This document shows, one piece after another, positions 24,188-33,187 of a stretch of DNA of 64,000 bases. The notes beneath the pieces were generated by a model. That model was not told the origin of the DNA. It worked only from the letters and a program-made list of their open reading frames with translations, and ran no database searches. Every line of letters starts with the position of its first letter. The stretch's first letter is position 1. The stretch covers positions 62,001-126,000 of the forward strand of contig JAFIFE010000025.1 of NCBI GenBank assembly GCA_020832185.1. The letters are read 5' to 3'. Position numbers and translations under genes: made by a program. This stretch comes from Alkalibacterium sp. (GTDB lineage Bacteria > Bacillota > Bacilli > Lactobacillales > Carnobacteriaceae_A).

Positions 24188-24796
24188 ATGTCTTTAAAAT
24201 TATCCATTATTTATTACAGCTCAACAGGTACTAACTTTCAGATGGCTCAGTGGGCTAAAGCTGCAGCAGAAGCAAAAGGTGCAGAAGTCCGTTTAGTAAA
24301 AGTAACTGAACTGGCACCTATGGGCGCGATCGAATCAAACCCGGCATGGAAAGCACATTATGATGCAACAAAAGATGTGCCTGAAGCAACGTCTGATGAC
24401 ATTACATGGGCAGACGCACTGCTATTCAGCGCCCCTTCACGTTTCGGTACAATGCCTGCACAATTAAAACAGTTCATCGATTCTCAAGGCGGACTGTGGG
24501 CAAGTGGCCAGACAGTCAATAAAGTTGTCAGTGCCATGACATCAGCTCAGAACCCGCACGGTGGTCAGGAAGCAACGATTCTTTCTCTTTACACTTCTAT
24601 GATGCACTGGGGAGCAATTATCGTCACACCGGGCTATTCAGATCCCGTATTATTCGGAGCAGGAGGAAATCCTTACGGAACCTCTGTTACAGTGAATGGT
24701 GAAGGCGAAATGCAAGAGGACGTTCAAGGAGCAGTTGAGCATCAAGTCAACCGCACACTGGATATTACAGCACGCGTCGTCAATGGCGCCGAATAA
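24188..24796 (+). CDS. wrbA: WrbA-like NAD(P)H:quinone oxidoreductase flavoprotein
   Basis: A 202-residue flavodoxin-fold protein of the WrbA/NQO type IV group that reduces quinones by two electrons and avoids semiquinone radicals. The FMN phosphate loop is YYSSTGTNFQMAQWAK near residues 10-25. FSAPSRFGTMPAQLKQFIDSQGGLWASG is the WrbA signature around residue 80. HGGQEATILSLYTSMMHWGAIIVTPGYSD follows the family closely. The ATG is preceded by AAAAGGAGAATC. A palindrome like the MhqR operator overlaps its promoter region, consistent with induction by quinones or catechols. A terminator follows. Confidence 0.92.
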   Translation: MSLKLSIIYYSSTGTNFQMAQWAKAAAEAKGAEVRLVKVTELAPMGAIESNPAWKAHYDATKDVPEATSDDITWADALLFSAPSRFGTMPAQLKQFIDSQGGLWASGQTVNKVVSAMTSAQNPHGGQEATILSLYTSMMHWGAIIVTPGYSDPVLFGAGGNPYGTSVTVNGEGEMQEDVQGAVEHQVNRTLDITARVVNGAE

Positions 24797-24814
24797 ATCA
24801 GATCAGTATAAAAG

Positions 24815-24845
24815 AGACAGTTGCCCGCGCAGCTGTCTTTTTTTG
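24815..24845 (+). terminator. Terminator after the WrbA-like gene
   Basis: AGACAGTTGC and GCAGCTGTCT form the stem around a tiny GC loop, followed by T7. Confidence 0.85.
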
Positions 24846-24848
24846 CAC

Positions 24849-24877
24849 AAAAAAGGTGAACCCACTAACGGTCCACC
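24849..24877 (-). terminator. Terminator after the Rgg-type regulator gene
   Basis: On the minus strand GGTGGACC pairs with GGGTTCACC and is followed by T6, a few bases past the stop at 24884. Confidence 0.75.
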
Positions 24878-24883
24878 CTGATA

Positions 24884-25738
24884 TTATTGCTGTGACAGCT
24901 CCAGTTCTTCCTGAGCCATTTTTGTAATCAGCAAATATTTCTCGTTCTGCTGGATATCAAAGATGGTCTGAGCTTTCTTGTAAGCCTCCATTGCTTCTTT
25001 AGATTGTCCCAGTTTTTCCAGGCTGAACCCTTTATAATAAAAGAAATCTCCAAGTAAGAATAATGTTTTCTTCTCAATGACGAGCTCAAGACCCTGCATG
25101 ACTTTGTCTAGACAGTCAGAGTACTTGCCCTTTCTTGACAGACAAATCGAATAGTTCAGCAGCAGCTTAGCCTTTTTCTCATGATTCATCCATTCTGCGA
25201 ATGAATCAAACCCTTTTTGATAATAAGCTTCCGCTTTAGCGTAGTCTTTTTTTCGTAAATACTGATTTCCAATACTGTCAATCACTTCAACACGGAGTTC
25301 CCCATTTTTTACCCCTGTCTCCATCTCGATCAGGTAAGCTAATGCTTTATCGTTGTCCCCGTCCCGATACGCATAGAGTAATCCCTGAATCCAGTTGAAA
25401 AAGTCCTTGTCTTCTCCAATCGTATTTTGAATGAGTTCTTCATTTGATTCAATCAGATAAGATACTGACTCATATTCTCTTCTTTCCAAATGCTGACGAA
25501 TGATTTTACACAACTGTGCTGTTTTAGAATACCGGCTCTCAATAGAGTCTTCCCCGTAGAAATAGTGGATCGACACCTCTAAGCGTTCAGCCACTTTTTC
25601 CATCAACTCTCGGCTCGGTCTGACTTTCTTTTTTTCAATACGACTGATCATTGCCTGCGTGCAGATGCCGTCTGCAAGATCAGCTTGTGTCATCTTTATT
25701 TCTTTTCTCCTAGTTTTAATCTTCTCCCCTAATTTCAT
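24884..25738 (-). CDS. Rgg/PlcR-type HTH regulator with TPR domain
   Basis: A 284-residue RRNPP-like regulator. An N-terminal XRE helix-turn-helix (MKLGEKIKTRRKEIKMTQAD, then GICTQAMISRIEKKK) spans about residues 1-60. An alpha-helical tetratricopeptide-type region follows, with clear repeats such as YAKAEAYYQKGFDSF, CLDKVMQGLELVIEKK and AMEAYKKAQTIFD. Members of this group often sense secreted peptides, but no obvious short peptide precursor gene lies next to it. The AGAGGAAAAC site precedes the ATG, and an AT-rich promoter region with TATAAT lies upstream. Its targets cannot be told from the sequence. Confidence 0.85.
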   Translation of the reverse strand: MKLGEKIKTRRKEIKMTQADLADGICTQAMISRIEKKKVRPSRELMEKVAERLEVSIHYFYGEDSIESRYSKTAQLCKIIRQHLERREYESVSYLIESNEELIQNTIGEDKDFFNWIQGLLYAYRDGDNDKALAYLIEMETGVKNGELRVEVIDSIGNQYLRKKDYAKAEAYYQKGFDSFAEWMNHEKKAKLLLNYSICLSRKGKYSDCLDKVMQGLELVIEKKTLFLLGDFFYYKGFSLEKLGQSKEAMEAYKKAQTIFDIQQNEKYLLITKMAQEELELSQQ

Positions 25739-25831
25739 ACCCGTTTTCCTCTCATTATATTAACATTATAATATTAGTTATATTAAAATAGTATACACAA
25801 AATCTCATTTTTAATCCATACTTTTTCAAAC

Positions 25832-25871
25832 AAAAAATGAAAGCAGCTTGAAGTTATCTGCTTTCATTTTT
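25832..25871. terminator. Bidirectional terminator downstream of phoR
   Basis: AAAAAATGAAAGCAG pairs with CTGCTTTCATTTTT around an 11-base loop. It is positioned to end the minus-strand phoPR transcript and to insulate the Rgg gene promoter. Confidence 0.85.
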
Positions 25872-25909
25872 AGTGTGCCACTATTATACATGACTATTCA
25901 TACGTTTAC

Positions 25910-27682
25910 TCAATTGGAGATGGGCAATATAACTCTGAATATAGAGCCTTTATTCTCAACGCTTTCCACCTCGATACGTCCATTATTGTTCTCGACAATC
26001 CATTTAACAATCGAAAGACCCAGACCTGTTCCGCCCATATTTCGGCTTCTTGCGCGGTCCACTCTATAGAATCGTTCAAAAATCCGATTCAGCTGATCTT
26101 GAGGTATGCCAATACCCGTATCTTCTATAGTTATCCTCACGTCATTTTCGAGTCGTTCGATCGACAGTGAGACTTCCCCATCCTGTGGAGTATAAGACAC
26201 CGCATTAGCTAACAGGTTGATAAAAATCTGTTTTAAATGACCAGGATCGATATAAAGCTCGGCATGATCTGTATCTTCCAGGTGAACAGAAATATGCTTG
26301 GCTTCGATTTTCTGATGCAGGATTTGAATGACTTCTTTCGCCACTTCTTTTACCCTGACTTTCTCCCTCACGTCACTTACCTGTCTTTGTTCGAGTTTAG
26401 ATAGGTGTAGAATATCGTTGACCATCGCATCCAGTCTGCTTGATTCTTTATAAATGATTTCAAGGAACTCTACAAGCACCTCTTCATCTTTCAGCGCCCC
26501 ATCCAGAAGTGTTTCACTGAATCCCTTGACTGCTGTAATAGGTGTCCGTAACTCATGAGACACATTCGCGACGAAGTCAGACCTTACTTTTTCCAGTCGC
26601 CTTATTTCAGTTATATCATAAATCAAAACAATGTAATTGATGGTTTCCAGTGATTCACTGATAATCGGCACTACGTTGACATCCACTATTTTTTCTGTCG
26701 GATAAACCAGCTGGATTTCTTTATTTTGAATGGTCTGCGTTTTCATCGCTTTTTCAATCAATGCAATCAATTCAGAGCTGTGAAGCCCTTCATAAAAAGC
26801 TTTCCCCACTTTACTGTACAACTCTGCTCCCAGTACATTTTTCATCGCAGGATTGATCATAGTGATCGACTTGTCATTCTCGACGACCAGAACACCAATA
26901 ACGAGATGATTGATCAGCTCTTTCAGCTTCAATTCATTTTCTTTGATTTCGTTCATCTGATTATTCAAATTAATGGCTAAATTGTTGATCGACTGTCCCA
27001 GGTCATCGACCTCTTTATAAGAAGAGGCATAGTACCGCACATTATAGTCCTGATAAGATAAGACGTCCGCAATCGTTTTGATATTGTTTAACGGAGTCGT
27101 GAGCTTATTCGTCCAGTACTGTGTGAAGACCAGCGCGACGGTGATTGCCACAACAATAAATATCAGCAATGCCTGAATCAGTTGATCCGTCATCCCTGAC
27201 ATATCTTCAATATTTTTTGAAAGTCTCAGGTAACCGATAAGCGTCTCGTCATCGTTGACTATAGAGGTTGCCACATAGTACAAGGTGTCCCCTGTACTCT
27301 CACTGGTGCGACTGAAACGACCGATGGCCTCACCCTCATTGACCTGTTGAATTTCGGGGCGGTCAAAATGATTCTCTATCGTATCAAGAGGTGCGTGTGT
27401 GTCATACAGCACCTCTCCATCACTATCCATCAGAGTGATCCTTTCCTCGACGACATCCGCCGTGGCTTCCAGTTGTGTGCTGATTTGCTCCACCGTCTCC
27501 TGCGTGAAATCATCAGTATTCAACTGACTTTCAAGTGTCCTGAGCTGAACGCTTAAATCATTCCCCTGCTGAGTGACAGCCTGCCTTTCGATAATAGATG
27601 ACGCCATGTAGATAAAAAGAATAGAGAAGATAATCAGTATGATGGTCAGAAAACCTAAAATCCTTACACGCAGCTGTTTCAT
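25910..27682 (-). CDS. phoR: Sensor histidine kinase PhoR
   Basis: A 590-residue membrane kinase of the PhoR/WalK architecture. TM1 is at residues 8-30 (ILGFLTIILIIFSILFIYMA), followed by an extracytoplasmic domain to about 165 and TM2 (ALLIFIVVAITVALVFTQYW). HAMP follows (LTTPLNNIKTIADVLSYQDY), then a PAS domain (about 250-340), HisKA with phospho-His in ANVSHELRTPITAVKG, and HATPase with N, G1 and G2 boxes (LLANAVSYTP, DTGIGIP, GTGLGLSIVK). It overlaps phoP by 4 bases (ATGA) and so is cotranscribed. Adjacent divergent pst genes and a Pho box identify it as the phosphate sensor. Confidence 0.93.
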   Translation of the reverse strand: MKQLRVRILGFLTIILIIFSILFIYMASSIIERQAVTQQGNDLSVQLRTLESQLNTDDFTQETVEQISTQLEATADVVEERITLMDSDGEVLYDTHAPLDTIENHFDRPEIQQVNEGEAIGRFSRTSESTGDTLYYVATSIVNDDETLIGYLRLSKNIEDMSGMTDQLIQALLIFIVVAITVALVFTQYWTNKLTTPLNNIKTIADVLSYQDYNVRYYASSYKEVDDLGQSINNLAINLNNQMNEIKENELKLKELINHLVIGVLVVENDKSITMINPAMKNVLGAELYSKVGKAFYEGLHSSELIALIEKAMKTQTIQNKEIQLVYPTEKIVDVNVVPIISESLETINYIVLIYDITEIRRLEKVRSDFVANVSHELRTPITAVKGFSETLLDGALKDEEVLVEFLEIIYKESSRLDAMVNDILHLSKLEQRQVSDVREKVRVKEVAKEVIQILHQKIEAKHISVHLEDTDHAELYIDPGHLKQIFINLLANAVSYTPQDGEVSLSIERLENDVRITIEDTGIGIPQDQLNRIFERFYRVDRARSRNMGGTGLGLSIVKWIVENNNGRIEVESVENKGSIFRVILPISN

Positions 27683-28386
27683 TTGGGGACCTCAAATTTA
27701 TAGCCGAATCCCCTAGCCGTTTTAATGTAAACAGGGATTTTAGGATTATCTTCAATTTTTTCCCTCAGATGGCTGATATGGACATCTACGATTCGAGTTT
27801 CTCCAGAATAATCATAATCCCAGACAGCCAGCAACAGCTGCTCTCTACTTAGTATTCTATTCTTATGCTTAGCTAAATACAGCAGCAGCTCAAATTCCTT
27901 TGGAGTAAAATCGATCAACTTCCCTTTCACATACACTTCATATTTTTCGGGGTAGATTTTCAGTTCATTTAAACTGATTTCTTCTTCCACTAGGTCTATG
28001 GGCGCTTCTTTTACTTCCGGTTTATTTAAACGCCTCAGTACAGCTCTTATCCTGGCAATCACTTCTCTTGGGCTGAATGGCTTTGTGATATAGTCATCCG
28101 CCCCAATTTCAAGTCCGACGATTTTATCGATTTCAGAGTCTTTCGCTGTCAGCATGATGATCGGCGTATCATTTTTTTCCTGTCTTAATTCTCTGCAGAT
28201 TTCCATCCCGTCTTTCCCAGGCAGCATCAAGTCTAACAGAATAATCGTATATTCTCCGGATAATGCCCGTTCCAGTCCTTCAATTCCATCTGTAACGACA
28301 TCTACTTCATACCCTTCCTTCACAAGGTTATATTGAAGTAACTTCCCAATAGACAGCTCATCTTCTACAACTAATACTTTTTTCAT
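27679..28386 (-). CDS. phoP: Phosphate regulon response regulator PhoP/PhoB
   Basis: An OmpR-family regulator of about 235 residues. The receiver domain has an acidic pocket (VVEDE) and the phospho-acceptor Asp in IILLDLMLPGKDG. The switch Thr and Lys are in IIMLTAKDSE and DDYITKPFSPRE. The C-terminal winged helix includes LIDFTPKEFELLLYLAKHKNRILSREQLLLAVWDYDY and TVDVHISHLR-type recognition sequence. The start is the ATG at 28386 after GGAGAG; an ATG at 28398 overlaps that site. A promoter TTGAAC-17-TAAACT lies upstream on the minus strand. It should bind the Pho box of the divergent pst operon. Confidence 0.94.
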   Translation of the reverse strand: MKKVLVVEDELSIGKLLQYNLVKEGYEVDVVTDGIEGLERALSGEYTIILLDLMLPGKDGMEICRELRQEKNDTPIIMLTAKDSEIDKIVGLEIGADDYITKPFSPREVIARIRAVLRRLNKPEVKEAPIDLVEEEISLNELKIYPEKYEVYVKGKLIDFTPKEFELLLYLAKHKNRILSREQLLLAVWDYDYSGETRIVDVHISHLREKIEDNPKIPVYIKTARGFGYKFEVPK

Positions 28387-28594
28387 AAAACTCTCCATTC
28401 AATCGTTCTTTATTTAGTGACCCTTAAGGACTATCTTCTGTCTGATACTGATAGTTTAATCCAAACAGTCGGCTTGTTCAATCTCAAGCCCCCAAGACAT
28501 TAATCCTCTCTGTTTCTTCTTTATATCAGCAGATACCACGCTGTATTCTCATCATAAGTTAAAGCTCATCCATTTTGTATCATTATTTTTAAAC

Positions 28595-28622
28595 TTTACA
28601 TACTCTTTACAATTAATTTTCA
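28595..28622 (+). promoter_or_regulatory. Pho box upstream of pstS
   Basis: Three hexamers, TTTACA (28595), TTTACA (28606) and TTTTCA (28617), repeat at exactly 11 nt. This is the spacing of PhoP boxes (TTAACA-like, N5) in Bacilli. A TAGTAT or TATAAG -10 element is at about 28643-28651, and pstS starts at 28696. The divergent phoP promoter lies on the other side of the 309-base gap. Confidence 0.8.
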
Positions 28623-28695
28623 CCTTCTTAATCATAGCAGTTTAGTATAAGGGTGTAGACAGGAAAGATAAACTTATAAAAAAGAGGGATATGAT

Positions 28696-29652
28696 ATGAA
28701 AATGAATCGACCAGTTAAATATGGGACTGTTTTGAGTATGACTTTGTTACTAGCAGCATGTGGGAACGAAACAGCTGACGGAGGAACGGCAGAAGGTGGA
28801 TCAAGCGACGTATCTGGTTCTGTTCAAGTTGACGGCTCTTCGACTGTTTTCCCTATCATGGAAGCTGTAGCTGAAGAATTTTCGATGACCTATCCAGACA
28901 TCCAGGCAACCATTGGTGTATCAGGTACAGGTGGCGGAATGGAAAAATTCATCGCAGGTGAAACCGATATTTCTAACGCCTCTCGTCCAATGAAAGAGGA
29001 AGAAGCTGACTTACTGGAAGAAGCAGGCATTGAATACACCGAATTCCAATTGGCTTTAGACGGGTTATCTGTTGTTGTTAATCCAGAAAATGACTGGGTA
29101 GATTACTTGACTCTCGAAGAACTCAAAATGATCTGGCTTGATGACAGTGACGTTGACACGTGGGCAGATGTAAGAGAAGGCTGGCCGGATGAAGAAATCC
29201 TGTTATTCAGCCCTGGTACTGACTCAGGAACGTACGATTACTTTGACGAAATCATCCTAGATGGCGAGCAGATCGATCGAGAAGCTACTTTATCTGAAGA
29301 CGACAACGTCCTTGTACAAGGAACTGCAGGATCGAGAAATGCTCTTGCCTACTTCGGTTATGCATACTATGCAGAAAATCAGGACACTGTAAAAATCGTG
29401 CCGATTGAAAACAGCGCTGGCGAAGCCGTTACTCCGGATGATGTAACCGTTCAGGATGGCTCATATGAACCTCTATCCCGACCATTGTTCTTCTACCTTA
29501 AAAACGAGTCGGCTGCAGAAAATGACGCGGTTTACGAATTCGCAAAATACACGATTGAAATGTCAGGTGATATGGCTACTGAAGTCGGATATGTTGCTTT
29601 AGATGATGCCATTTACGAAGAAAACTTAGAATTATTAGAAGCACTAAGATAA
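28696..29652 (+). CDS. pstS: Phosphate-binding lipoprotein PstS
   Basis: A 318-residue phosphate receptor. The signal peptide ends at a lipobox (LLAAC, Cys ~22), followed by a Gly/Ser/acidic linker. Phosphate-contacting motifs are [45 protein letters not shown], and [14 protein letters not shown] with [17 protein letters not shown]. The site GAGGGATATGAT precedes the ATG. It is the first gene of pstS-pstC-pstA-pstB-phoU, behind a Pho box. A hairpin with T6 follows the gene, so receptor mRNA may exceed transporter mRNA. Confidence 0.96.
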   Translation: MKMNRPVKYGTVLSMTLLLAACGNETADGGTAEGGSSDVSGSVQVDGSSTVFPIMEAVAEEFSMTYPDIQATIGVSGTGGGMEKFIAGETDISNASRPMKEEEADLLEEAGIEYTEFQLALDGLSVVVNPENDWVDYLTLEELKMIWLDDSDVDTWADVREGWPDEEILLFSPGTDSGTYDYFDEIILDGEQIDREATLSEDDNVLVQGTAGSRNALAYFGYAYYAENQDTVKIVPIENSAGEAVTPDDVTVQDGSYEPLSRPLFFYLKNESAAENDAVYEFAKYTIEMSGDMATEVGYVALDDAIYEENLELLEALR

Positions 29653-29678
29653 TACGGATAACATGTTAGCTAATTTAG

Positions 29679-29714
29679 AAATGTCCTTCGGTAGACTATC
29701 GTTGGACATTTTTT
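29679..29714 (+). terminator. Partial terminator between pstS and pstC
   Basis: AATGTCC pairs with GGACATT (7 bp) around a 16-base loop, followed by T6, in the 77-base pstS-pstC gap. It is weak enough for read-through and would raise pstS relative to pstCAB. Confidence 0.65.
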
Positions 29715-29729
29715 CTAGGAGTGAAAACT

Positions 29730-30659
29730 TTGCAACCTTCAATACGTGATCTCATCAAAAAAAATAAATCAAAAAGCTCGTCAGTAAACATAACAGAACG
29801 GGTCATGCCCATCATTCTGCTGCTCATGGCCTCTTTTTCTATCCTTGTCACCATTGCCATAGTGTTTACTTTGCTGAGAGAAACCATCATGTTCTTTACT
29901 GTCGTGCCGATTTGGGACTTCCTGACAGGAACTGAATGGTTTCCTTTCTTTGGTAATGATCCAAGTTATGGCATCTGGCCTCTCGTATCCGGAACCTTTA
30001 CCATCGCTGCGATAGCGATGATTGTCGCTGTTCCACTGGGACTCAGTTCCGCTATTTATTTGAGTGAATACGCAAGTGAGAAAAAACGAAAAATCATCAA
30101 ACCTATTTTAGAAGTACTGGCCGGTGTGCCAACTGTTGTTTACGGCCTGTTTGCCTTGACGTTTGTAACGCCTCTTCTACAGGTCTTCATTCCGAGTCTA
30201 CCGATTTTCAATGCGTTGAGTCCGGGAATCGTTGTAGGGATCATGATTATTCCTCAAGTCACTTCATTGTCACAGGAAGCGATGAACGCTGTCCCTCAAG
30301 CAATGCGTGACGGTGCCCTGGCTCTTGGGGCAACCCGACTCGAAGTGGCTTTGAAAATCGTCATACCCGGATCATTCAGTGGTATTGTGTCCTCCCTTGT
30401 TTTAGCGCTCTCGCGCGCTATTGGAGAAACTATGATCGTAGCGACTGCAGCGGGATCGACACCACGACTTGGTTTTAATCCAACCGAGTCCATCCAGACC
30501 ATGACCGCTTATATTGTACAGGTCAGCATGGGCGATGCGACATTTGGATCGACAATCTACTATAGTATCTATGCTGTCGGAATGATGCTGTTCTTATTTA
30601 CCCTGTTGATGAACATTATAGCCAGTTACTTTGCCCGTAAATACAGGGAGGTATATTAA
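29730..30659 (+). CDS. pstC: Phosphate ABC transporter permease PstC
   Basis: A permease of about 309 residues with six membrane helices. The first is near residues 25-50 (VMPIILLLMASFSILVTIAIVF). A periplasmic loop carries DFLTGTEWFPFFGNDPSYGIWPLV, the PstC signature. The EAA loop is RDGALALGATRLEVALKIVIPGSF. I place the start at TTG 29730 (MQPSIRDLIKK), 7 bases after AGGAG; a GTG at 29721 overlaps that site. Its stop overlaps the pstA start by one base (TAATG), so the two are coupled. Confidence 0.94.
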   Translation: MQPSIRDLIKKNKSKSSSVNITERVMPIILLLMASFSILVTIAIVFTLLRETIMFFTVVPIWDFLTGTEWFPFFGNDPSYGIWPLVSGTFTIAAIAMIVAVPLGLSSAIYLSEYASEKKRKIIKPILEVLAGVPTVVYGLFALTFVTPLLQVFIPSLPIFNALSPGIVVGIMIIPQVTSLSQEAMNAVPQAMRDGALALGATRLEVALKIVIPGSFSGIVSSLVLALSRAIGETMIVATAAGSTPRLGFNPTESIQTMTAYIVQVSMGDATFGSTIYYSIYAVGMMLFLFTLLMNIIASYFARKYREVY

Positions 30660-31537
30660 TGAATGAAAAACGCATAGTTATTGATGACAAAAAAATAAAC
30701 CGTCGACGCATGTACAATAAAACTGGACAAGTACTATTCTTCCTTTCAACTGTTTTTGGAATGATCGTTCTTGCCACGTTACTCGTTCGTATTTTCACTC
30801 AGGGATTTGATTATCTGAATTGGGATTTCTTAACGAGTTATGCGTCCAGACGACCCGAAGACGCTGGTATTAAAGCCGCAATCGCCGGAACCGTATGGGT
30901 CATGGGCATAACAATTCCTGTCTCACTCGTTCTTGGAGTAGGCACCGCACTTTATCTGGAAGAATACGCAGCTAAAAACAAGTTTACCCACTTTATTGAG
31001 CTGAACTTATCCAATCTAGCAGGCGTCCCTTCTATTGTATTCGGACTCCTGGGGTTGACCGTTTTTGTCCGTACGTTCGCAATGGGAAGAAGTATTTTAG
31101 CTGGAGGCTTGACCATGTCCTTGCTTATTCTGCCTATTATCGTAGTCGCTTCAAAGGAATCGATTCGTTCGATCCCTCAGGAACAGTATGAAGCAGCCTA
31201 TGCCATGGGTGCGACTAAATGGCAGATTATTAAAACGGTCGTCCTTCCTGCTGCCACACCCGGCATCCTAACGGGTGCGATCTTGTCACTCTCACGTGCA
31301 GTTGGTGAAACAGCTTCCCTTCTGATGATTGGGGCAATGGCATTTATTGCCTATCTCCCTGACTCTATCTTTTCGAGTTTTACCGTCCTGCCCATTCAGA
31401 TATTTAACTGGGCAGGAAGACCGCAAGCGGCTTTTCAATCTGTCGCTGCAGCGGGAAGTATTGTCCTGCTGGTCATATTGATCGCAATGAATTCTGTTGC
31501 CATCATTATTCGAAATAAATACACTAAACGCTACTAA
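30659..31537 (+). CDS. pstA: Phosphate ABC transporter permease PstA
   Basis: A 292-residue partner of PstC. The N-terminal helix spans about residues 24-44 ([19 protein letters not shown]). [29 protein letters not shown] is the typical PstA loop before TM2. The EAA loop is [22 protein letters not shown]. The [20 protein letters not shown] segment carries the conserved charged residues (R, E) of the phosphate path. The start is coupled to pstC (one-base overlap) with AGGGAGG upstream. The end is 14 bases before pstB. Confidence 0.95.
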   Translation: MNEKRIVIDDKKINRRRMYNKTGQVLFFLSTVFGMIVLATLLVRIFTQGFDYLNWDFLTSYASRRPEDAGIKAAIAGTVWVMGITIPVSLVLGVGTALYLEEYAAKNKFTHFIELNLSNLAGVPSIVFGLLGLTVFVRTFAMGRSILAGGLTMSLLILPIIVVASKESIRSIPQEQYEAAYAMGATKWQIIKTVVLPAATPGILTGAILSLSRAVGETASLLMIGAMAFIAYLPDSIFSSFTVLPIQIFNWAGRPQAAFQSVAAAGSIVLLVILIAMNSVAIIIRNKYTKRY

Positions 31538-31551
31538 TTATGGAGGTCACT

Positions 31552-32325
31552 ATGGAAACTAAAGAATTGACAAAGTCAGTCTACTCAGTCACTGACTTCA
31601 ACTTATGGTACGGTCAGACTCATGCGTTAAAAAATATTTCTCTTGATATACCTCATAAACAAGTTACAGCCATTATCGGTCCATCAGGCTGCGGGAAATC
31701 AACGTTCATCAAGACCCTTAACCGGATGGTCGAATTGGTTCCTTCCGTAAGAATGGAAGGCTCTATTAAATATCAGGATAGAGATATCTTCGGTGCGGGT
31801 TCAAATGTTGAGTCTCTGCGCACCGAGGTTGGAATGGTTTTTCAGAAACCGAATCCTTTTCCTAAATCGATATATGATAACATCGCCTATGGCCCTCGCA
31901 TTCATGGGGTCAAAGATAAAACGATATTAAACGAAGTGGTAGAGAAAAGTTTGAAAGGAGCGGCTCTCTGGGAAGAAGTCAAAGACCGTTTGAATGAAAA
32001 TGCTTTTGGTCTTTCCGGTGGTCAGCAGCAGCGCTTGTGTATTGCCCGCGCCCTTGCGGTAGAACCAGATGTTATCTTGATGGATGAGCCGACCTCTGCT
32101 TTAGATCCGTTATCTACCGCTAAAGTCGAAGACCTTATCCAGGAGCTGAAGCAAAATTACAGCATCATCATCGTGACACATAATATGCAGCAGGCTGCCC
32201 GCATTTCAGATAAGACAGCGTTCTTCTTAAACGGAGAAGTCATTGAATTTGATGCCACTGAAAAAATGTATTCTAATCCACAGGATAAACGAACAGATGA
32301 CTATATTTCTGGTAAATTCGGCTAA
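31552..32325 (+). CDS. pstB: Phosphate ABC transporter ATP-binding protein PstB
   Basis: An ATPase of about 257 residues. Walker A is GPSGCGKST, the signature [16 protein letters not shown], Walker [14 protein letters not shown], and the switch His is in [15 protein letters not shown]. The start is the second ATG (31552, [13 protein letters not shown]), because GGAGG lies in front of it and overlaps the first ATG at 31540. [33 protein letters not shown] is the usual PstB C-terminus. The 3' gap of 89 bases to phoU contains a Pho-box-like repeat. Confidence 0.97.
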   Translation: METKELTKSVYSVTDFNLWYGQTHALKNISLDIPHKQVTAIIGPSGCGKSTFIKTLNRMVELVPSVRMEGSIKYQDRDIFGAGSNVESLRTEVGMVFQKPNPFPKSIYDNIAYGPRIHGVKDKTILNEVVEKSLKGAALWEEVKDRLNENAFGLSGGQQQRLCIARALAVEPDVILMDEPTSALDPLSTAKVEDLIQELKQNYSIIIVTHNMQQAARISDKTAFFLNGEVIEFDATEKMYSNPQDKRTDDYISGKFG

Positions 32326-32365
32326 ACTGAAACGAATTGGCTTTATCCTGCGTTCATTCACACTG

Positions 32366-32393
32366 TAAACAGACTGTTAACACACATTAATTA
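32366..32393 (+). promoter_or_regulatory. Pho-box-like repeat before phoU
   Basis: TAAACA (32366), TTAACA (32377) and TAATTA (32388) repeat at 11 nt, as in the pstS Pho box. No convincing -10 box follows before the phoU start at 32415, so the role is uncertain. Confidence 0.35.
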
Positions 32394-32414
32394 GAAAACT
32401 CCGAGGTGAATAAG

Positions 32415-33098
32415 TTGAGAAAAGTATTCGAAGAAGAATTGAAAAATCTGCATTTCCAGTTTTCACAGATGGGTCTGATGGTTTCAGAGTCCATATATAA
32501 ATCCGTTAAAGCTTTTACCACTCACGATAAAGACCTGGCACAAAGTATTATTTTAAACGACCCACAAATAAATGAACTGCAAGTTAAGGTGGAAACAAAA
32601 TCGATCGAACTGATTGCTCTCCAGCAGCCAGTGTCCAGTGACTTGAGACGCATCATCACTGTCATGAAAGCCTGCGCTGATTTGGAGCGAATGGGTGACC
32701 ATGCTGTCAACATTGCAAAAGCCACTATTCGTGTAAAAGGAAACAAGCGCATTGATTTAATCGAACAGGATTTAGCTGACATGGCCGACAAGGTCAAACA
32801 ACTGGTCGAAGAAGTATTGACCGCTTATGTTGAACTGGATGTCTCATCTGCAGAAGAGATTGCTTCTAAAGATGACGTAATCGATGGCATGGCTTATAAG
32901 ATACACAAGGACACCTTAAATGAGATGAAAAAAGACCCCGACCTTGTATTAGGTGCCACAAACTATATTCTTGTCGCTGGGAATCTGGAACGTATCAGTG
33001 ACTATGTAACCAATATCTGCGAGTGGATCGTCTACCTGAAAACAGGCACGATCACTGAACTGAATACACACAATACCCTGGACGATCCCGGTATTTAA
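32415..33098 (+). CDS. phoU: Phosphate signalling accessory protein PhoU
   Basis: A 227-residue, all-helical PhoU that links the Pst transporter to PhoR and dampens the phosphate-starvation response. It is made of two similar three-helix halves with metal-binding motifs: the first has MKACADLERMGDHAVNIAKA, the second VAGNLERISDYVTNICEW. The start is probably TTG at 32415 (MRKVFEEELKNLH), 5 bases after GAGGTGA; a GTG at 32406 is part of that site. It is the last gene of the pst operon, before a strong bidirectional terminator. Confidence 0.94.
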   Translation: MRKVFEEELKNLHFQFSQMGLMVSESIYKSVKAFTTHDKDLAQSIILNDPQINELQVKVETKSIELIALQQPVSSDLRRIITVMKACADLERMGDHAVNIAKATIRVKGNKRIDLIEQDLADMADKVKQLVEEVLTAYVELDVSSAEEIASKDDVIDGMAYKIHKDTLNEMKKDPDLVLGATNYILVAGNLERISDYVTNICEWIVYLKTGTITELNTHNTLDDPGI

Positions 33099-33109
33099 CT
33101 CGCACACAT

Positions 33110-33170
33110 AAAAACCTGCTTTCTTTATGTATAGCACTTCAGCTATTACATAAAGGAAGCAGGTTTTTTA
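33110..33170. terminator. Bidirectional terminator (phoU / mscS)
   Basis: A long, nearly perfect stem (AAACCTGCTT...AAGCAGGTTT, with CTTTATGTA/TACATAAAG and ATAGC/GCTAT parts) is flanked by A-run and T-run between convergent phoU and mscS. Confidence 0.9.
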
Positions 33171-33187
33171 ATCTGTGACTGTGCAGA

